Both the position numbers and the translations under genes were made by a program. Positions 17,497-26,262 of a stretch of DNA of 64,000 bases are shown here, in pieces. This stretch comes from Phenylobacterium sp. NIBR 498073 (GTDB lineage: Bacteria; Pseudomonadota; Alphaproteobacteria; Caulobacterales; Caulobacteraceae), in assembly GCF_027286305.1 (NCBI RefSeq), contig NZ_CP114599.1:744001-808000 (forward strand), given 5' to 3'. The notes under the pieces were generated by a model, which had not been told where the DNA came from, searched no databases, and saw nothing but the letters and a program-made list of their open reading frames with translations. The stretch's first letter is position 1. Each line of letters begins with the position of its first letter.

Positions 17497-17925
17497 TCAT
17501 TTCAGCCTCTCCAGGATCTCCAGCGTCCGCGTATCGCGCTCGCCGCCGAAGAACCGAGCGAGCGCCGTGCGGAACGGCTGCTCCTCTGGGGCGAGCGCGT
17601 TGAACAGCGTCATGCAGGAGCGGAACTTCAGGTCGTCGGGCGGGCCGAAGACCTCGCGCGCCGACCCAGGCGCCTCGCACGCCAGTTCGGTCAGGTCACG
17701 CAGCCGAGAGCCCAGCACCGGATGGTCGAGGTAGGCGGCGGCCTCGGCCGGCGAGCCGATGGCGTAGAGTTGGGCCATTGTGCTCGATCCCAGGCCGGCG
17801 ATCTGCGGGAATACGAACCACATCCAATGGGATTGCTTGCGCCCGGCGGCCAGTTCGGCCCGGGCGGCGGCGATCACGCCGGCCTGGGCTTCGAGGAAAC
17901 GCGTGAGTTCGAAGGGATCGGACAT
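17497..17925 (-). CDS. DUF1810 family protein
   Basis: 142 residues. Family hallmarks are the N-terminal DPFELTRFLEAQ, the KQSHWMWFVFPQIAGLG signature and DLKFRSCMTLFNAL near the C terminus. DUF1810 proteins are small, cytosolic, widespread and of unknown function; some occur near NAD-metabolism genes. It stands alone on the minus strand, convergent with the kinase operon. The ATG is preceded by GGGAAACTTCG, a modest ribosome site. A longer upstream frame overlaps the next gene's promoter and is not used. Confidence 0.85.
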   Translation of the reverse strand: MSDPFELTRFLEAQAGVIAAARAELAAGRKQSHWMWFVFPQIAGLGSSTMAQLYAIGSPAEAAAYLDHPVLGSRLRDLTELACEAPGSAREVFGPPDDLKFRSCMTLFNALAPEEQPFRTALARFFGGERDTRTLEILERLK

Positions 17926-18042
17926 CGAAGTTTCCCTTAGCGTCAGGATCGACAACGGCGCCGTATCGGGCTTTGCTGCCGCGCCCGTCGTGAGGTGGGC
18001 CAATTTCCAAACGTCGAATTTTGATTGGGGACGAATTTCAAG

Positions 18043-18447
18043 ATGGCGAGAATCTTGCCTGAACCCACGCCCGAGACCCAGCATTTCTGGGACGGGGCGG
18101 CCCGGGGCGAACTGCTCCTGCAACGCAACAAGGCCACCGGCGAAGCCTATTTCCCGCCGCGCCCCTTCTGCCCGAAGACCGGCTCGCGCGACGTCGAGGT
18201 CTTCAAGGCCAGCGGCAAGGCCGTTCTCTGGTCCTATGTGATCAATCACCGTCCCCGCCCCGACATGGGGACCGAGCCCTACGCCATCGCGGTGGTGAAG
18301 CTCGAAGAAGGCCCGACCATGATGACCAACATCGTCGGCTGCCCGCAGACGCCTGAAGCCCTGGTCCTCGACATGCCGCTCGAGGTCGTTTTCGAAAAGT
18401 TCAGCGACACCATCTCGCTGCCCTTCTTCCAGCCGGCCAAGTCGTAA
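18043..18447 (+). CDS. DUF35 OB-fold protein (acyl-CoA-associated), degenerate zinc ribbon
   Basis: 134 residues. The layout is that of DUF35 proteins: an N-terminal helix (PETQHFWDGAARGELLLQR), a rubredoxin-like ribbon (YFPPRPFCP), then an OB fold (GKAVLWSYVINHRPRP; MMTNIVGCPQTPEALVLDMP). DUF35 proteins pair with thiolase-like enzymes, for example ChsH2/Ltp2 in steroid side-chain degradation, and a thiolase-like gene follows 13 bp later. Unusually, the ribbon cysteines are mostly replaced: the first CxxC position reads NKAT and the second reads CPKT, leaving one cysteine. Zinc binding is therefore doubtful. The ATG at 18043 is preferred over one six codons earlier. Confidence 0.85.
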   Translation: MARILPEPTPETQHFWDGAARGELLLQRNKATGEAYFPPRPFCPKTGSRDVEVFKASGKAVLWSYVINHRPRPDMGTEPYAIAVVKLEEGPTMMTNIVGCPQTPEALVLDMPLEVVFEKFSDTISLPFFQPAKS

Positions 18448-18460
18448 GGGCGCAAAGACA

Positions 18461-19600
18461 ATGCAGAAGAATTCCGTCGCGGTCGTCGGGGCCGCGGAAA
18501 CCACGAAGATGGGCAAGATTCCGGACGTGTCCGTGATCGGCCTGCACGCCGATGCGGCGCTGAACGCCATGGCCGATGCGGGCCTGACGCCGGCCGACAT
18601 CGATGGCGTCGCCACCGCCGGCATCAGCCCGGTCGAACTGGCCCACTATCTCGGCATCAAGCCGACCTATGCCGACGGCACGTCGGTCGGCGGCTGCTCG
18701 TTCATGCTGCACGTGCGCCATGCGGCCGCTGCGATCGCCGCCGGCCACGCCAAGACCATCCTGATCACCCACGGCGAATCAGGCCGCAGCCGAGTCGGCG
18801 CCGGCGGTTTCGGGCGCGCGCCGTCGAGCTTGATGGGTCAGTTCGAAATGCCGTTCGGCCCTGTTGGTCCGCCGACCATGTTCACCGTGCCGGTGCTTCG
18901 CTACATGAAGACCTACGGCGTGACCGAGGAGGATCTGGCCACCGTCTCGGTGATCCAGCGCGAATGGGCCGCCAAGAACCCGCGGGCCAGCTTCAAGGAT
19001 CCGATCACTGTCGACGACGTGCTGAACTCGCCGATGATCGCCTGGCCGTACCGCATGCTGATGTGCTGCCTGGTCACCGATGGCGGCGGCGCGCTGATCC
19101 TGACCAGCGCCGACCGGGCCAAGGATTTCCCGAACAAGCCGGTCTACGTGCTTGGCACGGGTGAGAGCGTCGAGACCCCGATGGTCTCGCAGATGTACGA
19201 CTTCACCTCGTCGACGGCGTTCAAGATCTCGGGCGCCAAGGCGTTCGAAGACGCCGGCATCAAGCACTCCGACGTCGATCACCTGATGATCTACGACGCC
19301 TTCGCCCACCTGCCGCTCTATGGCCTGGAAGACCTCGGCTTCGTGAAGCCGGGCGAAGCCAAGGACTTCATCAAGGAGCGCAACACCGCCATCGGCGGCA
19401 AGCTGCCGGTGAACACCAACGGCGGCGGTCTCTCGTACATGCACTCGGGGATGTACGGCATGTACGCCCTGCAGGAGAGCGTGCGTCAGATGCGCGGCAC
19501 CGCCGCGGCGCAGATCGAAGGCGCCAAGATCAGCGTGGCCCACGGCGTCGGCGGCATGTTCGCCTCCTCCGGCACGGTGATCTTCACGAACGAAAAGTAG
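18461..19600 (+). CDS. Thiolase-superfamily protein, SCP2/Ltp2-like
   Basis: 379 residues of the non-specific lipid-transfer/thiolase-like group. Present are VAVVGAAETTKMGK at the N terminus, the nucleophile-position Cys79 (VGGCSFMLHVRHAAAAIAAG) and, near the end, NTNGGGLSYMHSGMYGMYAL. In Ltp2-type aldolases the tyrosines of the C-terminal region, one in this SY..GMYG segment, drive retro-aldol cleavage of beta-hydroxyacyl-CoA. Pairing with the upstream DUF35 protein supports an aldolase or thiolase that removes a short acyl unit from a bulky CoA ester. The choice between them cannot be settled by reading. A strong terminator follows. Confidence 0.88.
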   Translation: MQKNSVAVVGAAETTKMGKIPDVSVIGLHADAALNAMADAGLTPADIDGVATAGISPVELAHYLGIKPTYADGTSVGGCSFMLHVRHAAAAIAAGHAKTILITHGESGRSRVGAGGFGRAPSSLMGQFEMPFGPVGPPTMFTVPVLRYMKTYGVTEEDLATVSVIQREWAAKNPRASFKDPITVDDVLNSPMIAWPYRMLMCCLVTDGGGALILTSADRAKDFPNKPVYVLGTGESVETPMVSQMYDFTSSTAFKISGAKAFEDAGIKHSDVDHLMIYDAFAHLPLYGLEDLGFVKPGEAKDFIKERNTAIGGKLPVNTNGGGLSYMHSGMYGMYALQESVRQMRGTAAAQIEGAKISVAHGVGGMFASSGTVIFTNEK

Positions 19601-19627
19601 TTTAATACCAGAGACTTGCCGCAGTTC

Positions 19628-19668
19628 ATGCTGCACTCATGCTGCGAAGCATGGGTGCAGCATTTTTT
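19628..19668 (+). terminator. Intrinsic terminator after the thiolase-like gene
   Basis: 16-bp stem with one G-T wobble (ATGCTGCACTCATGCT pairing with AGCATGGGTGCAGCAT) and a GCGA-type tetraloop, immediately followed by six T. It lies 28 bp past the stop. The opposite strand lacks a T tract, so it acts mainly on plus-strand transcripts. Confidence 0.9.
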
Positions 19669-19673
19669 GTGAG

Positions 19674-20801
19674 TCAGACGCCCTTGTTCGGGTTGATCAG
19701 GTACTTCTCGCCGGTGGCCTTGCGGGCGTAGGCGGCGATGATGTCCGGCTGCAGCACCTCGGCCAGCGAGATTTCGGCCGTGTAGTGGCTGGCGAAGGTG
19801 GTCTTCAGTTCGGCCGCCACCCGGGCGCGCAGCTTGGCGGCGTCGGCGCCCAGCTTCATCAGGAACGGGGTCAGCAGCCAGCCGTTGACGCCCCACGACA
19901 GGCCGAAGTTGCGGGCCAGTTCGGTCGGGCCGGTGTCCAGCGCGCCGTAGATGTAGACCTGCTTGTAGGTCGACGAGCCGTACCGGCTGTACTCGGTGGC
20001 CTTGCGGTTGGCAGCGACCTCCATGGCCGACAGGATCTGCGAGGCCAGCTTGCCGCCGCCGATGGCGTCGAAGGCCAGGGTGGCGCCGGTCTCCTCGATC
20101 GCGTCGGTCAGGGCGGCGATGAAGTCGGGCGCGGTCGAATCGATCACGTACTTGGCGCCGAGGTCCTTGAGGATCTTGGCTTGTTCGGCGCTGCGCACGA
20201 TGTTCACCAGGCTGATCCCGTCGGCGATGCAGATCTTGTTGAGCATCTGGCCGAGGTTCGAGGCCGCCGCCGTGTGCACCAGGGCGGTGTGGCCCTCGCG
20301 GCGCATGACCTCGGTCATGCTGAGCGCGGTCAGCGGGTTGACGAAGCACGAGGCACCGTCGGCCGCCGTGGCTCCGGCCGGCAGTTCGAGCACGTCGCTG
20401 GCCTTGGCGATGCGGTGCTGGGCGTAGGTCGCGCCGCCGAGAATGGCGACGGTCTTGCCGAGCAGCGCCTTGGCCTGGGGCGAATCGCCCGCCGCGACGA
20501 CGACGCCGGCGCCCTCGTTGCCGACCGGCATCGAGGCGTCCAGCCGCGCCTTCAGCGCGCCCAGGAAATGCTGCGGCACGGGGGCGGTGACGACGGCGTC
20601 GGCGCCCGAACCGCTGACCTTGGCGTTGGCGATGTCGGCCGGGCCGAGCAGCAGGCCGAGATCCGAGGGGTTGATCGGCGCGGCTTCGATGCGGACCAGC
20701 ACCTCGTCGGCGCCCGGCTGCGGCACGGGGACCTGCGCCAGGGACAGTTCCAGTTCGCCGCTCGACTTCACCAGCGAACGCAGTTGCAGGCTCGTTTCCA
20801 T
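19674..20801 (-). CDS. Zinc-free MDR family reductase (quinone oxidoreductase-like)
   Basis: 375 residues of the medium-chain dehydrogenase/reductase superfamily. The N-terminal GroES-like domain reads ELSLAQVPVPQPGADEVLVRIEAAPINPSDLG. The cofactor domain contains LVHTAAASNLGQMLNKICI, where the usual GxGxxG is AAASNLGQ, as in NADPH-dependent quinone/enoyl reductases. The catalytic and structural zinc cysteine clusters of alcohol dehydrogenases are absent. The ATG at 20801 follows GGGAGACGG. It is convergent with the thiolase-like operon and divergent from the TonB receptor. Likely reaction: NADPH-dependent reduction of an alpha,beta-unsaturated carbonyl. Confidence 0.82.
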   Translation of the reverse strand: METSLQLRSLVKSSGELELSLAQVPVPQPGADEVLVRIEAAPINPSDLGLLLGPADIANAKVSGSGADAVVTAPVPQHFLGALKARLDASMPVGNEGAGVVVAAGDSPQAKALLGKTVAILGGATYAQHRIAKASDVLELPAGATAADGASCFVNPLTALSMTEVMRREGHTALVHTAAASNLGQMLNKICIADGISLVNIVRSAEQAKILKDLGAKYVIDSTAPDFIAALTDAIEETGATLAFDAIGGGKLASQILSAMEVAANRKATEYSRYGSSTYKQVYIYGALDTGPTELARNFGLSWGVNGWLLTPFLMKLGADAAKLRARVAAELKTTFASHYTAEISLAEVLQPDIIAAYARKATGEKYLINPNKGV

Positions 20802-21024
20802 ACCCGTCTCCCAATTTTGCTTATGACGTGAATATGGATGGGCTGCCGCGGCGGCAATCACAAATCGCACGACCGGTCGCACTTTAGCGCGGCGTTCTCC
20901 GTGGGCGCATCGCCGGCAACGTTTCGGCGGCAAAGCTGTCGCGCCGCCGACATCGAACCGTCGCCGCCTCGATATGGACGGACATTAGGACCCGGCCTCA
21001 GAACAGTACCGGGGCCAGATTCTC

Positions 21025-23487
21025 ATGAAAGCCATCCTCTTCGCTGCGGCCGCGAGCGCCGTGTTGCTCGCCGCCATGCCCGCGTTCGCCGACGACGCAG
21101 ACGGCACGGTCGAGGAACTGATCGTCACCGCCCGCGCCGGCGCCGAGCAGCGCAAGGTCGAGGCCAGCTACGCCATCACCACGATCGGCGAGGAGAAGCT
21201 GCGCCTGCAGTCCCCAGTCAGCGTCGCCGAGGCGCTGAAGAACGTGCCGGGCTTCTGGGTCGAGGCGTCGGGCGGGGAAGCCGGCGCCAACATCCGCGCC
21301 CGGGGCATTCCGATGGAAGGCTATTCGGCCATCGCCATGCAGGAGGACGGAACGCCGATCCAGCACGACGGCGGCCTGGGCTTCCTCAACTCCGACTTCT
21401 CGTTCCGCATGGACGAGACGGTGCAACGGATGGAGGTCGTGCGCGGCGGTCCGTCCTCGATCTTCACCTCCTACGCGCCGGGCGGGGTGGTGAACTTCAT
21501 CACCCGCAAGGGCTCGGACCAGTTCGAGGGCCTGGTGAAGGCCCAGGTCGGCGACTACGGCCTGGCGCGCGGCGACTTCTGGGTCGGCGGCCCGGCAGCC
21601 GGCCTCCGGGTGGGCCTGGGCGGCTTCTACCGGGTCAGCGACGGCGTCCGCGACCCGGGCTACCGCGCCGATGAAGGCGGCCAGATCCGCCTGTCGATCG
21701 GCCGCGACTTCGAGCGCGGTTCCATCGACTTCAACGTCAAGCACCTGGACGACAACACGATCTTCTTCCTGGGCGTGCCGCTGACCTTCGACGCCCAGGG
21801 CGAGACCGCCGGCGTCCCGGGCTTCGATCCCAACTACGGCACCTTCGCCGGGCCCGAGACCAGCCAGTTCATCTTCCGCACCAATCGCGGTCCGTACGAC
21901 TTCGACCTCACCCGCGGCGCGGACGTGAAGCTCACCCAGTACACCTTCAACTTCAACTACGAGCTCGGCGGCGGCTGGGAGGTGCAGGACAATCTGCGCT
22001 ACCGCACCAGCGACGTCGCCCGCGCGGGCCTGTTCCCCAACACCCCGGTCAGCGCCGCCTCGCGCCTGGCGCAGGTGAGGGCGGGCCTTCCGGCGGCCCT
22101 AGGCGCGACCTCGGTCGAGTACCGCTTCGTCAACGCCCCGAACGAGCGGTTCGACGTCCTGAACCAGAACGGCAACGGGTTGGTGATGGACGCGTCCATG
22201 CGCGAGCAGGACATCACGCTGGACGAGTGGATCAACGACCTGCGGCTGCTCAACCGCTTCGAGATCGGCGGCCAGACCCACAACGTGGCGCTCGGCCTCT
22301 ACTACGCCAAGGTCGAGGAGACCTTCTTCCAGATCGGCGCCTCGGCCCTGGTCGACGTGCAGGACAACGCCCGCCTGCTCGATATCGTCGCCCTGAACGC
22401 CGCCGGCCAGGTGGTCGCCAACATGACCGAGGGCGGCATTTCCCGCTACGGCCTGCAGTTCAACAACGCCGAGGGAGAATCCAAGACCATCGCCTTCTAC
22501 GCCTCGGACGAATGGCAGATGAACGACAAGCTGCGCGTCGATCTCGGCTTCCGCTGGGAGCGGATCGAGATGTCGGGCCGCAACGAGCGCAGCGCCGGGG
22601 TCAATCTCGGCCAATCGCCGACCCCGGCGGACGACAACGTGCTGAGCGGCACGGGCGTGTTCGATCCTCTGGATCGCGAGTTCGACGGCTGGGGCGCGAC
22701 TGTCGGCGTCAACTATCAGATCCAGCCCAACCTCGGCGTCTTCGCCCGCTACACCTACGGCTTCCGCCTGCCGTCGCTGGGCGACTTCCTGACCAACCCG
22801 ACCCGCACCGATCCGCGGGTCCAGGGCATCGACCTGGCCGAGGCCGGGATCAAGATCGACCAGCCGAAGTTCAGCGTCTACGCGACCGCCTTCTATACGG
22901 GCTTCGACAGCCAGTCGTTCGGCGAGACCCGGTTCGATCAGGCGACAAACACCTTCGTCAGCCGCACCGAGTTCACCTCGACCACCTCCTACGGCGTGGA
23001 GCTCGAGGGCGTCGTGCGGCCGGTCGACTGGTTCGACGTCTCGTTCACCGGCACCGCGCAGGATCCGCGGTTCGGCGACTTCAAGTTCAACGAGGTGGTG
23101 GGCGGCGTCCTGGTGCAGCGCGACTTCACCGATAACATGCAGGTCCGCGCTCCTAAGGTCAGCGGGCGGATCACCCCCGGCTTCAACCTGCTGGACGGCA
23201 AGCTGCGGTTGGAAGGGGACGTGCAGTACTTCGGCAAGCGGTTCTCGGATGCGGCCAACACCCTGATCATCCCGGACTATTTCCTGCTGAACGCCCAGGT
23301 CCGCTACAATGTCACCGACAACCTGACGCTCTACGCCTACGGGACCAACCTCACCAACGAGATCGGCCTGACCGAGGGCAATCCCCGCGCAGGCCAATTC
23401 ATCAGCGGCGAGACCGGAGCCAAGTACTATCTCGGCCGGCCCGAGCTTGGCCGCGCGTTCCGGGCCGCCGTGCTATACCGCTTCTGA
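21025..23487 (+). CDS. TonB-dependent outer-membrane receptor
   Basis: 820 residues. The signal peptide is about residues 1-22 (AAASAVLLAAMPAFA). A TonB-box-like stretch follows (TVEELIVTARAG), then the plug (SVAEALKNVPGFWVEASGGE; RMEVVRGGPSSIFTSYAPGG; VVNFITRKG). A 22-strand barrel ends in the aromatic C-terminal strand RAAVLYRF needed for Bam recognition. Typical barrel features include LRVDLGFRWERIEMSGRNER and YTYGFRLPSLGDFL. Ligands of this class include siderophores, sugars, lignin aryls and steroids. The downstream gene is translationally coupled, so uptake and periplasmic processing may be linked. No adjacent regulator or energising gene is present. Confidence 0.93.
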   Translation: MKAILFAAAASAVLLAAMPAFADDADGTVEELIVTARAGAEQRKVEASYAITTIGEEKLRLQSPVSVAEALKNVPGFWVEASGGEAGANIRARGIPMEGYSAIAMQEDGTPIQHDGGLGFLNSDFSFRMDETVQRMEVVRGGPSSIFTSYAPGGVVNFITRKGSDQFEGLVKAQVGDYGLARGDFWVGGPAAGLRVGLGGFYRVSDGVRDPGYRADEGGQIRLSIGRDFERGSIDFNVKHLDDNTIFFLGVPLTFDAQGETAGVPGFDPNYGTFAGPETSQFIFRTNRGPYDFDLTRGADVKLTQYTFNFNYELGGGWEVQDNLRYRTSDVARAGLFPNTPVSAASRLAQVRAGLPAALGATSVEYRFVNAPNERFDVLNQNGNGLVMDASMREQDITLDEWINDLRLLNRFEIGGQTHNVALGLYYAKVEETFFQIGASALVDVQDNARLLDIVALNAAGQVVANMTEGGISRYGLQFNNAEGESKTIAFYASDEWQMNDKLRVDLGFRWERIEMSGRNERSAGVNLGQSPTPADDNVLSGTGVFDPLDREFDGWGATVGVNYQIQPNLGVFARYTYGFRLPSLGDFLTNPTRTDPRVQGIDLAEAGIKIDQPKFSVYATAFYTGFDSQSFGETRFDQATNTFVSRTEFTSTTSYGVELEGVVRPVDWFDVSFTGTAQDPRFGDFKFNEVVGGVLVQRDFTDNMQVRAPKVSGRITPGFNLLDGKLRLEGDVQYFGKRFSDAANTLIIPDYFLLNAQVRYNVTDNLTLYAYGTNLTNEIGLTEGNPRAGQFISGETGAKYYLGRPELGRAFRAAVLYRF

Positions 23488-24995
23488 TGACGCGGACACT
23501 GCAGCAGGGCCTGCGCGCGGGGGCGGTGCTGATCGCTCTCGTGCTGCTCGCCGTCTTCTTCGACGTAGCGGCGGCCCGGGCGCAGACTGCGCGCGCGCCG
23601 GACCTGACCCTGACCGGAACCCTCACCGGGACGGCGCACGAGACCTATACCGAGTTGCCGTTCAGGGTGCCGGCCGGGACGGGGCGCTTGAGCGTCGAGT
23701 TCAGCTACACCGGCAAGGAGCAGAAGTCGGTCATCGATCTGGGGCTGCGCGATCCCGAGCGCTTCCGCGGTTGGAGCGGCGGCAACAAGAGCCGCTTCAC
23801 CGTGGCCGAGGCCGACGCCACGCCTTCCTACCTGGCCGGGCCGCTGAAGCCCGGAACCTGGAAGCTGATCCTCGGCGCGCCCAATATCCGCAAGATCGCC
23901 CGCGCCGACTATGTGGCCAAGATCTGGTTCGAGCCGATCGGCGCGGGCTTCGCCGGCTTCTCGGACAGGCCGGCGGCCGGCGGCGATCGCTGGTGGCGCG
24001 GGGACCTGCACATGCACACCGGCCACAGCGACGGCGCGTGCCTGTCGCGCAAGGGCGCGAAGGTTCCCTGTCCTGTGTTCAAGACCCTGGATGCGGCGGC
24101 CGCCCGCGGTCTCAATTTCGTGGCGGTGACCGATCACAACACCACCTCGCACTTCGAGGCGTTGCGCGAACTGGCGCCTTACTACGACGACCTGCTGATC
24201 ATGCCGGGGCGCGAGATCACGACCTTCTACGGGCACGCCAACCTGTTCGGTCCGACCGCCTTCGTCGATTTCCAGCTGGGCGGCCCGCGCGCGCGCCGCT
24301 TCGTCGATATTCAGGCGCAGTCGGACAAGGCCGGCGGCCTCCTGTCGATCAACCACCCCGGCCTCCCGTCGGGGGAGCTCTGCATGGGTTGCGGCTGGAC
24401 TGCGCCGTATACGGACTATTCGCGCGTGCAGGCGGTCGAAGTGATCAACGGCGGCGCGGCCGAGGGGCCGCTCTCGGGGCTCGCTTTCTGGGAGGCGCGC
24501 CTCAACGAAGGCCTACAGATCACCGCCATCGGCGGTTCCGACAACCATGACGCCAGCCTCGATCCCGCCCGGGCGCCGGCCATCGGCGTGCCGACCACGG
24601 TGGTGCGCGCGCCCGAACTCAGCCAGGCCGCGATCCTGCGGGCCATCCGCCAGGGCCACGTGTTCCTCGACGTGGCTGGAACCCGCGAGCGGCTGCTCGA
24701 AGTCACCGCGCGCGCGGGCGCCGCCGAGGCCCAGATGGGCGACCAGATCGCCGCGCCGGCCGGGGCCAAGGTCTCCCTCGCCGTGCGGGTCGTGGGCGTC
24801 CCGGGTGGACGCATCGTCCTGGCGGGCGACGGCGCCCGGCTGGCGGCCCTGGCCGACCCGAACCTCTCGGGCTCTGACCAGACACTGGCCTTCGACCTTA
24901 CCGCCGACGGCCGGCCGCGCTGGCTGCGCGTCGATGTGCGCGACGCCGGCGGCAGGCTCGTCCTGCTCGGAAATCCGATCTACCTGCGTCCCTGA
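23487..24995 (+). CDS. Secreted CehA/McbA-type PHP-domain metallohydrolase
   Basis: 502 residues. The ATG uses the last base of the receptor stop (TGATG), so translation is coupled. The signal peptide spans residues ~8-33 (AGAVLIALVLLAVFFDVAAARAQ), followed by a beta-sandwich domain. The PHP catalytic motifs begin near residue 172: DLHMHTGHSDGA, VAVTDHNTTSHFEAL, GREITTFYGHAN, SINHPG and GGSDNHD, together the trinuclear metal ligands. A C-terminal beta domain follows. CehA and McbA hydrolyse carbaryl, while other relatives act on phosphoesters. The pairing with a TonB receptor suggests periplasmic hydrolysis of the imported compound. Confidence 0.85.
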   Translation: MTRTLQQGLRAGAVLIALVLLAVFFDVAAARAQTARAPDLTLTGTLTGTAHETYTELPFRVPAGTGRLSVEFSYTGKEQKSVIDLGLRDPERFRGWSGGNKSRFTVAEADATPSYLAGPLKPGTWKLILGAPNIRKIARADYVAKIWFEPIGAGFAGFSDRPAAGGDRWWRGDLHMHTGHSDGACLSRKGAKVPCPVFKTLDAAAARGLNFVAVTDHNTTSHFEALRELAPYYDDLLIMPGREITTFYGHANLFGPTAFVDFQLGGPRARRFVDIQAQSDKAGGLLSINHPGLPSGELCMGCGWTAPYTDYSRVQAVEVINGGAAEGPLSGLAFWEARLNEGLQITAIGGSDNHDASLDPARAPAIGVPTTVVRAPELSQAAILRAIRQGHVFLDVAGTRERLLEVTARAGAAEAQMGDQIAAPAGAKVSLAVRVVGVPGGRIVLAGDGARLAALADPNLSGSDQTLAFDLTADGRPRWLRVDVRDAGGRLVLLGNPIYLRP

Positions 24996-25082
24996 GGCGT
25001 CTCGCCGCAGCAGGGTGGTCGGAAACACTTATTAACCCTGACCGCCATAGGTTGAGGCGATTGCTTCACCGCCGGAAAGTGC

Positions 25083-25685
25083 ATGGGTCTTAGTCCGGAA
25101 TCCCGCGCCCGCTTCAATCTCGAGCGCGCTTCGGTGCTGGTGCTCGATGAGTCCCCGATGGGGATGAGCATCCTCGTGCAGATTCTTACCGGCTTCGGGG
25201 TCAAGACGCTGCATCGCTGCGAAAAGGTCGAAGAAGCCAAGGAGACGATCGCCAAGGTCGAGGTCGACCTGATCGTCTGCGACTCCATGGGCGCGGGCGG
25301 CGAGGGCTACGACTTCGTCAGCTGGCTGCGGACCAGCAAGATCGAGCCGAATTGCTATGCGCCGGTGCTGCTGACCTCGGGTCACACGCCGAGCCATGCC
25401 GTGCAGAAGGCCAGGGACTGCGGCGCGCATTTCATCATGGCCAAGCCGCTGACCCCGATCGCCGTGCTCGAACGCATCATCTGGATCGCGCGCGAGGGCC
25501 GCCGGTTCGTGGAATGCGACACCTATGTCGGCCCCGACCGCCGTTTCAAGAATGACGGCGTTCCCGCCGGGATGACCGGCCGTCGTCGCGACGACCTGCA
25601 AGGCGACATCGGCGACGCCCAAAGCCCCAACATGGATCAGGAGGTCATCGACAGCCTGATGAAAACAAGACGGGTGGAACTATGA
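25083..25685 (+). CDS. CleA-like response regulator, second copy
   Basis: 200 residues, paralogous to the chemotaxis-operon protein at 26709-27305. Both have the same N-terminal extension, a receiver domain and a C-terminal tail containing YVGPDRRFKN, GRRxDDL and PNMDQ. The receiver keeps an acidic pair (D22-E23), phosphoacceptor D67, T98/S99 and K121, so phosphorylation looks possible. The basic tail recalls the arginine-rich c-di-GMP-binding segment of Caulobacter Cle proteins, which tune the flagellar motor. That is an inference from family knowledge. It is followed with ATGA overlap by a CheE-like gene. Upstream is an 87-bp gap with TATTAACC. Confidence 0.82.
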   Translation: MGLSPESRARFNLERASVLVLDESPMGMSILVQILTGFGVKTLHRCEKVEEAKETIAKVEVDLIVCDSMGAGGEGYDFVSWLRTSKIEPNCYAPVLLTSGHTPSHAVQKARDCGAHFIMAKPLTPIAVLERIIWIAREGRRFVECDTYVGPDRRFKNDGVPAGMTGRRRDDLQGDIGDAQSPNMDQEVIDSLMKTRRVEL

Positions 25686-26155
25686 GCTCGGTTCGGATCC
25701 ATACCCCGCCGGTCAAGCTGGCGAAGCTGCTGCGCACGCCGGGCGGCCTGCCGGTCGCAGAGGCCGTCCAGAGGGCCGGGGCGGGGCTCGCCAGTCTCAA
25801 GAACGACTGTCTCGGCGAACTGACGACCATGCTCGACCAGGCCGAGGCCTGCGCTGGGCGGGCCTCGGCCGACTATGACGCCGCCCTCACCGGCGAGCTC
25901 TACGACATCGTCGCCAAACCGATCGGGGTGCCGAGCGTCTGCGGGCTGGCGGCCATCGACACCGCGCTGATCAGCCTGTCGGACCTGCTGGACTACCTGA
26001 AGAGCCAGCAGCGCTGGGACGCCAACGCCGTGGCGGTGCATCTGCGCGCCTGCCGCCTGTTGCTGCACACTGAGGGCGCAGCCGACGCGGCCGGCACCCA
26101 GGCGATCCTGGCCGGCCTGCGCAAGGTCAGCCAGCGTTACGCGAAGCCGGAATAG
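25682..26155 (+). CDS. CheE-like protein, second copy
   Basis: 157 residues starting inside the stop of the CleA-like gene. Its alignment to the chemotaxis CheE at 26263-26712 can be followed by eye. Shared landmarks are VK-x-L/V-x(2-4)-PGG near the N terminus, a helical middle with LTTMLDQAEA versus LGNMIGRLEA, and then CGLAAIDTALISLSDLLDYL versus CDACYSLCELVDRQ. After these comes DANAVAVHLRACRLLL versus TSISVHVSALRLLW. It is all helical with no signal peptide. CheE is encoded at the end of the Caulobacter chemotaxis operon and its biochemical role is poorly defined. This pair faces the operon tail to tail. Confidence 0.75.
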   Translation: MSSVRIHTPPVKLAKLLRTPGGLPVAEAVQRAGAGLASLKNDCLGELTTMLDQAEACAGRASADYDAALTGELYDIVAKPIGVPSVCGLAAIDTALISLSDLLDYLKSQQRWDANAVAVHLRACRLLLHTEGAADAAGTQAILAGLRKVSQRYAKPE

Positions 26156-26183
26156 AAAAAGGGACGGCGCTCCCAGAGCGTCC
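26156..26183 (-). terminator. Candidate terminator of the chemotaxis operon
   Basis: On the minus strand a bulged hairpin (GGACGCTC-TGG-GAGCGCCGTCC) is followed by CC and five T. It lies 80 bp downstream of cheE and starts right at the stop of the convergent CheE-like gene. Confidence 0.5.
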
Positions 26184-26262
26184 TTCGCCGAGGGGCGCCG
26201 GTTCGGCGAGGAAAGCGCCCTGAACTCAAAGAGTCTTGAGCGAAGTCCGCACGGACTGCGCT

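Noticed and set aside
25001..25082. TATTAACC as a CtrA box before the CleA-like gene
   Set aside because: Only one TTAA half; the second half of TTAA-N7-TTAA is absent.
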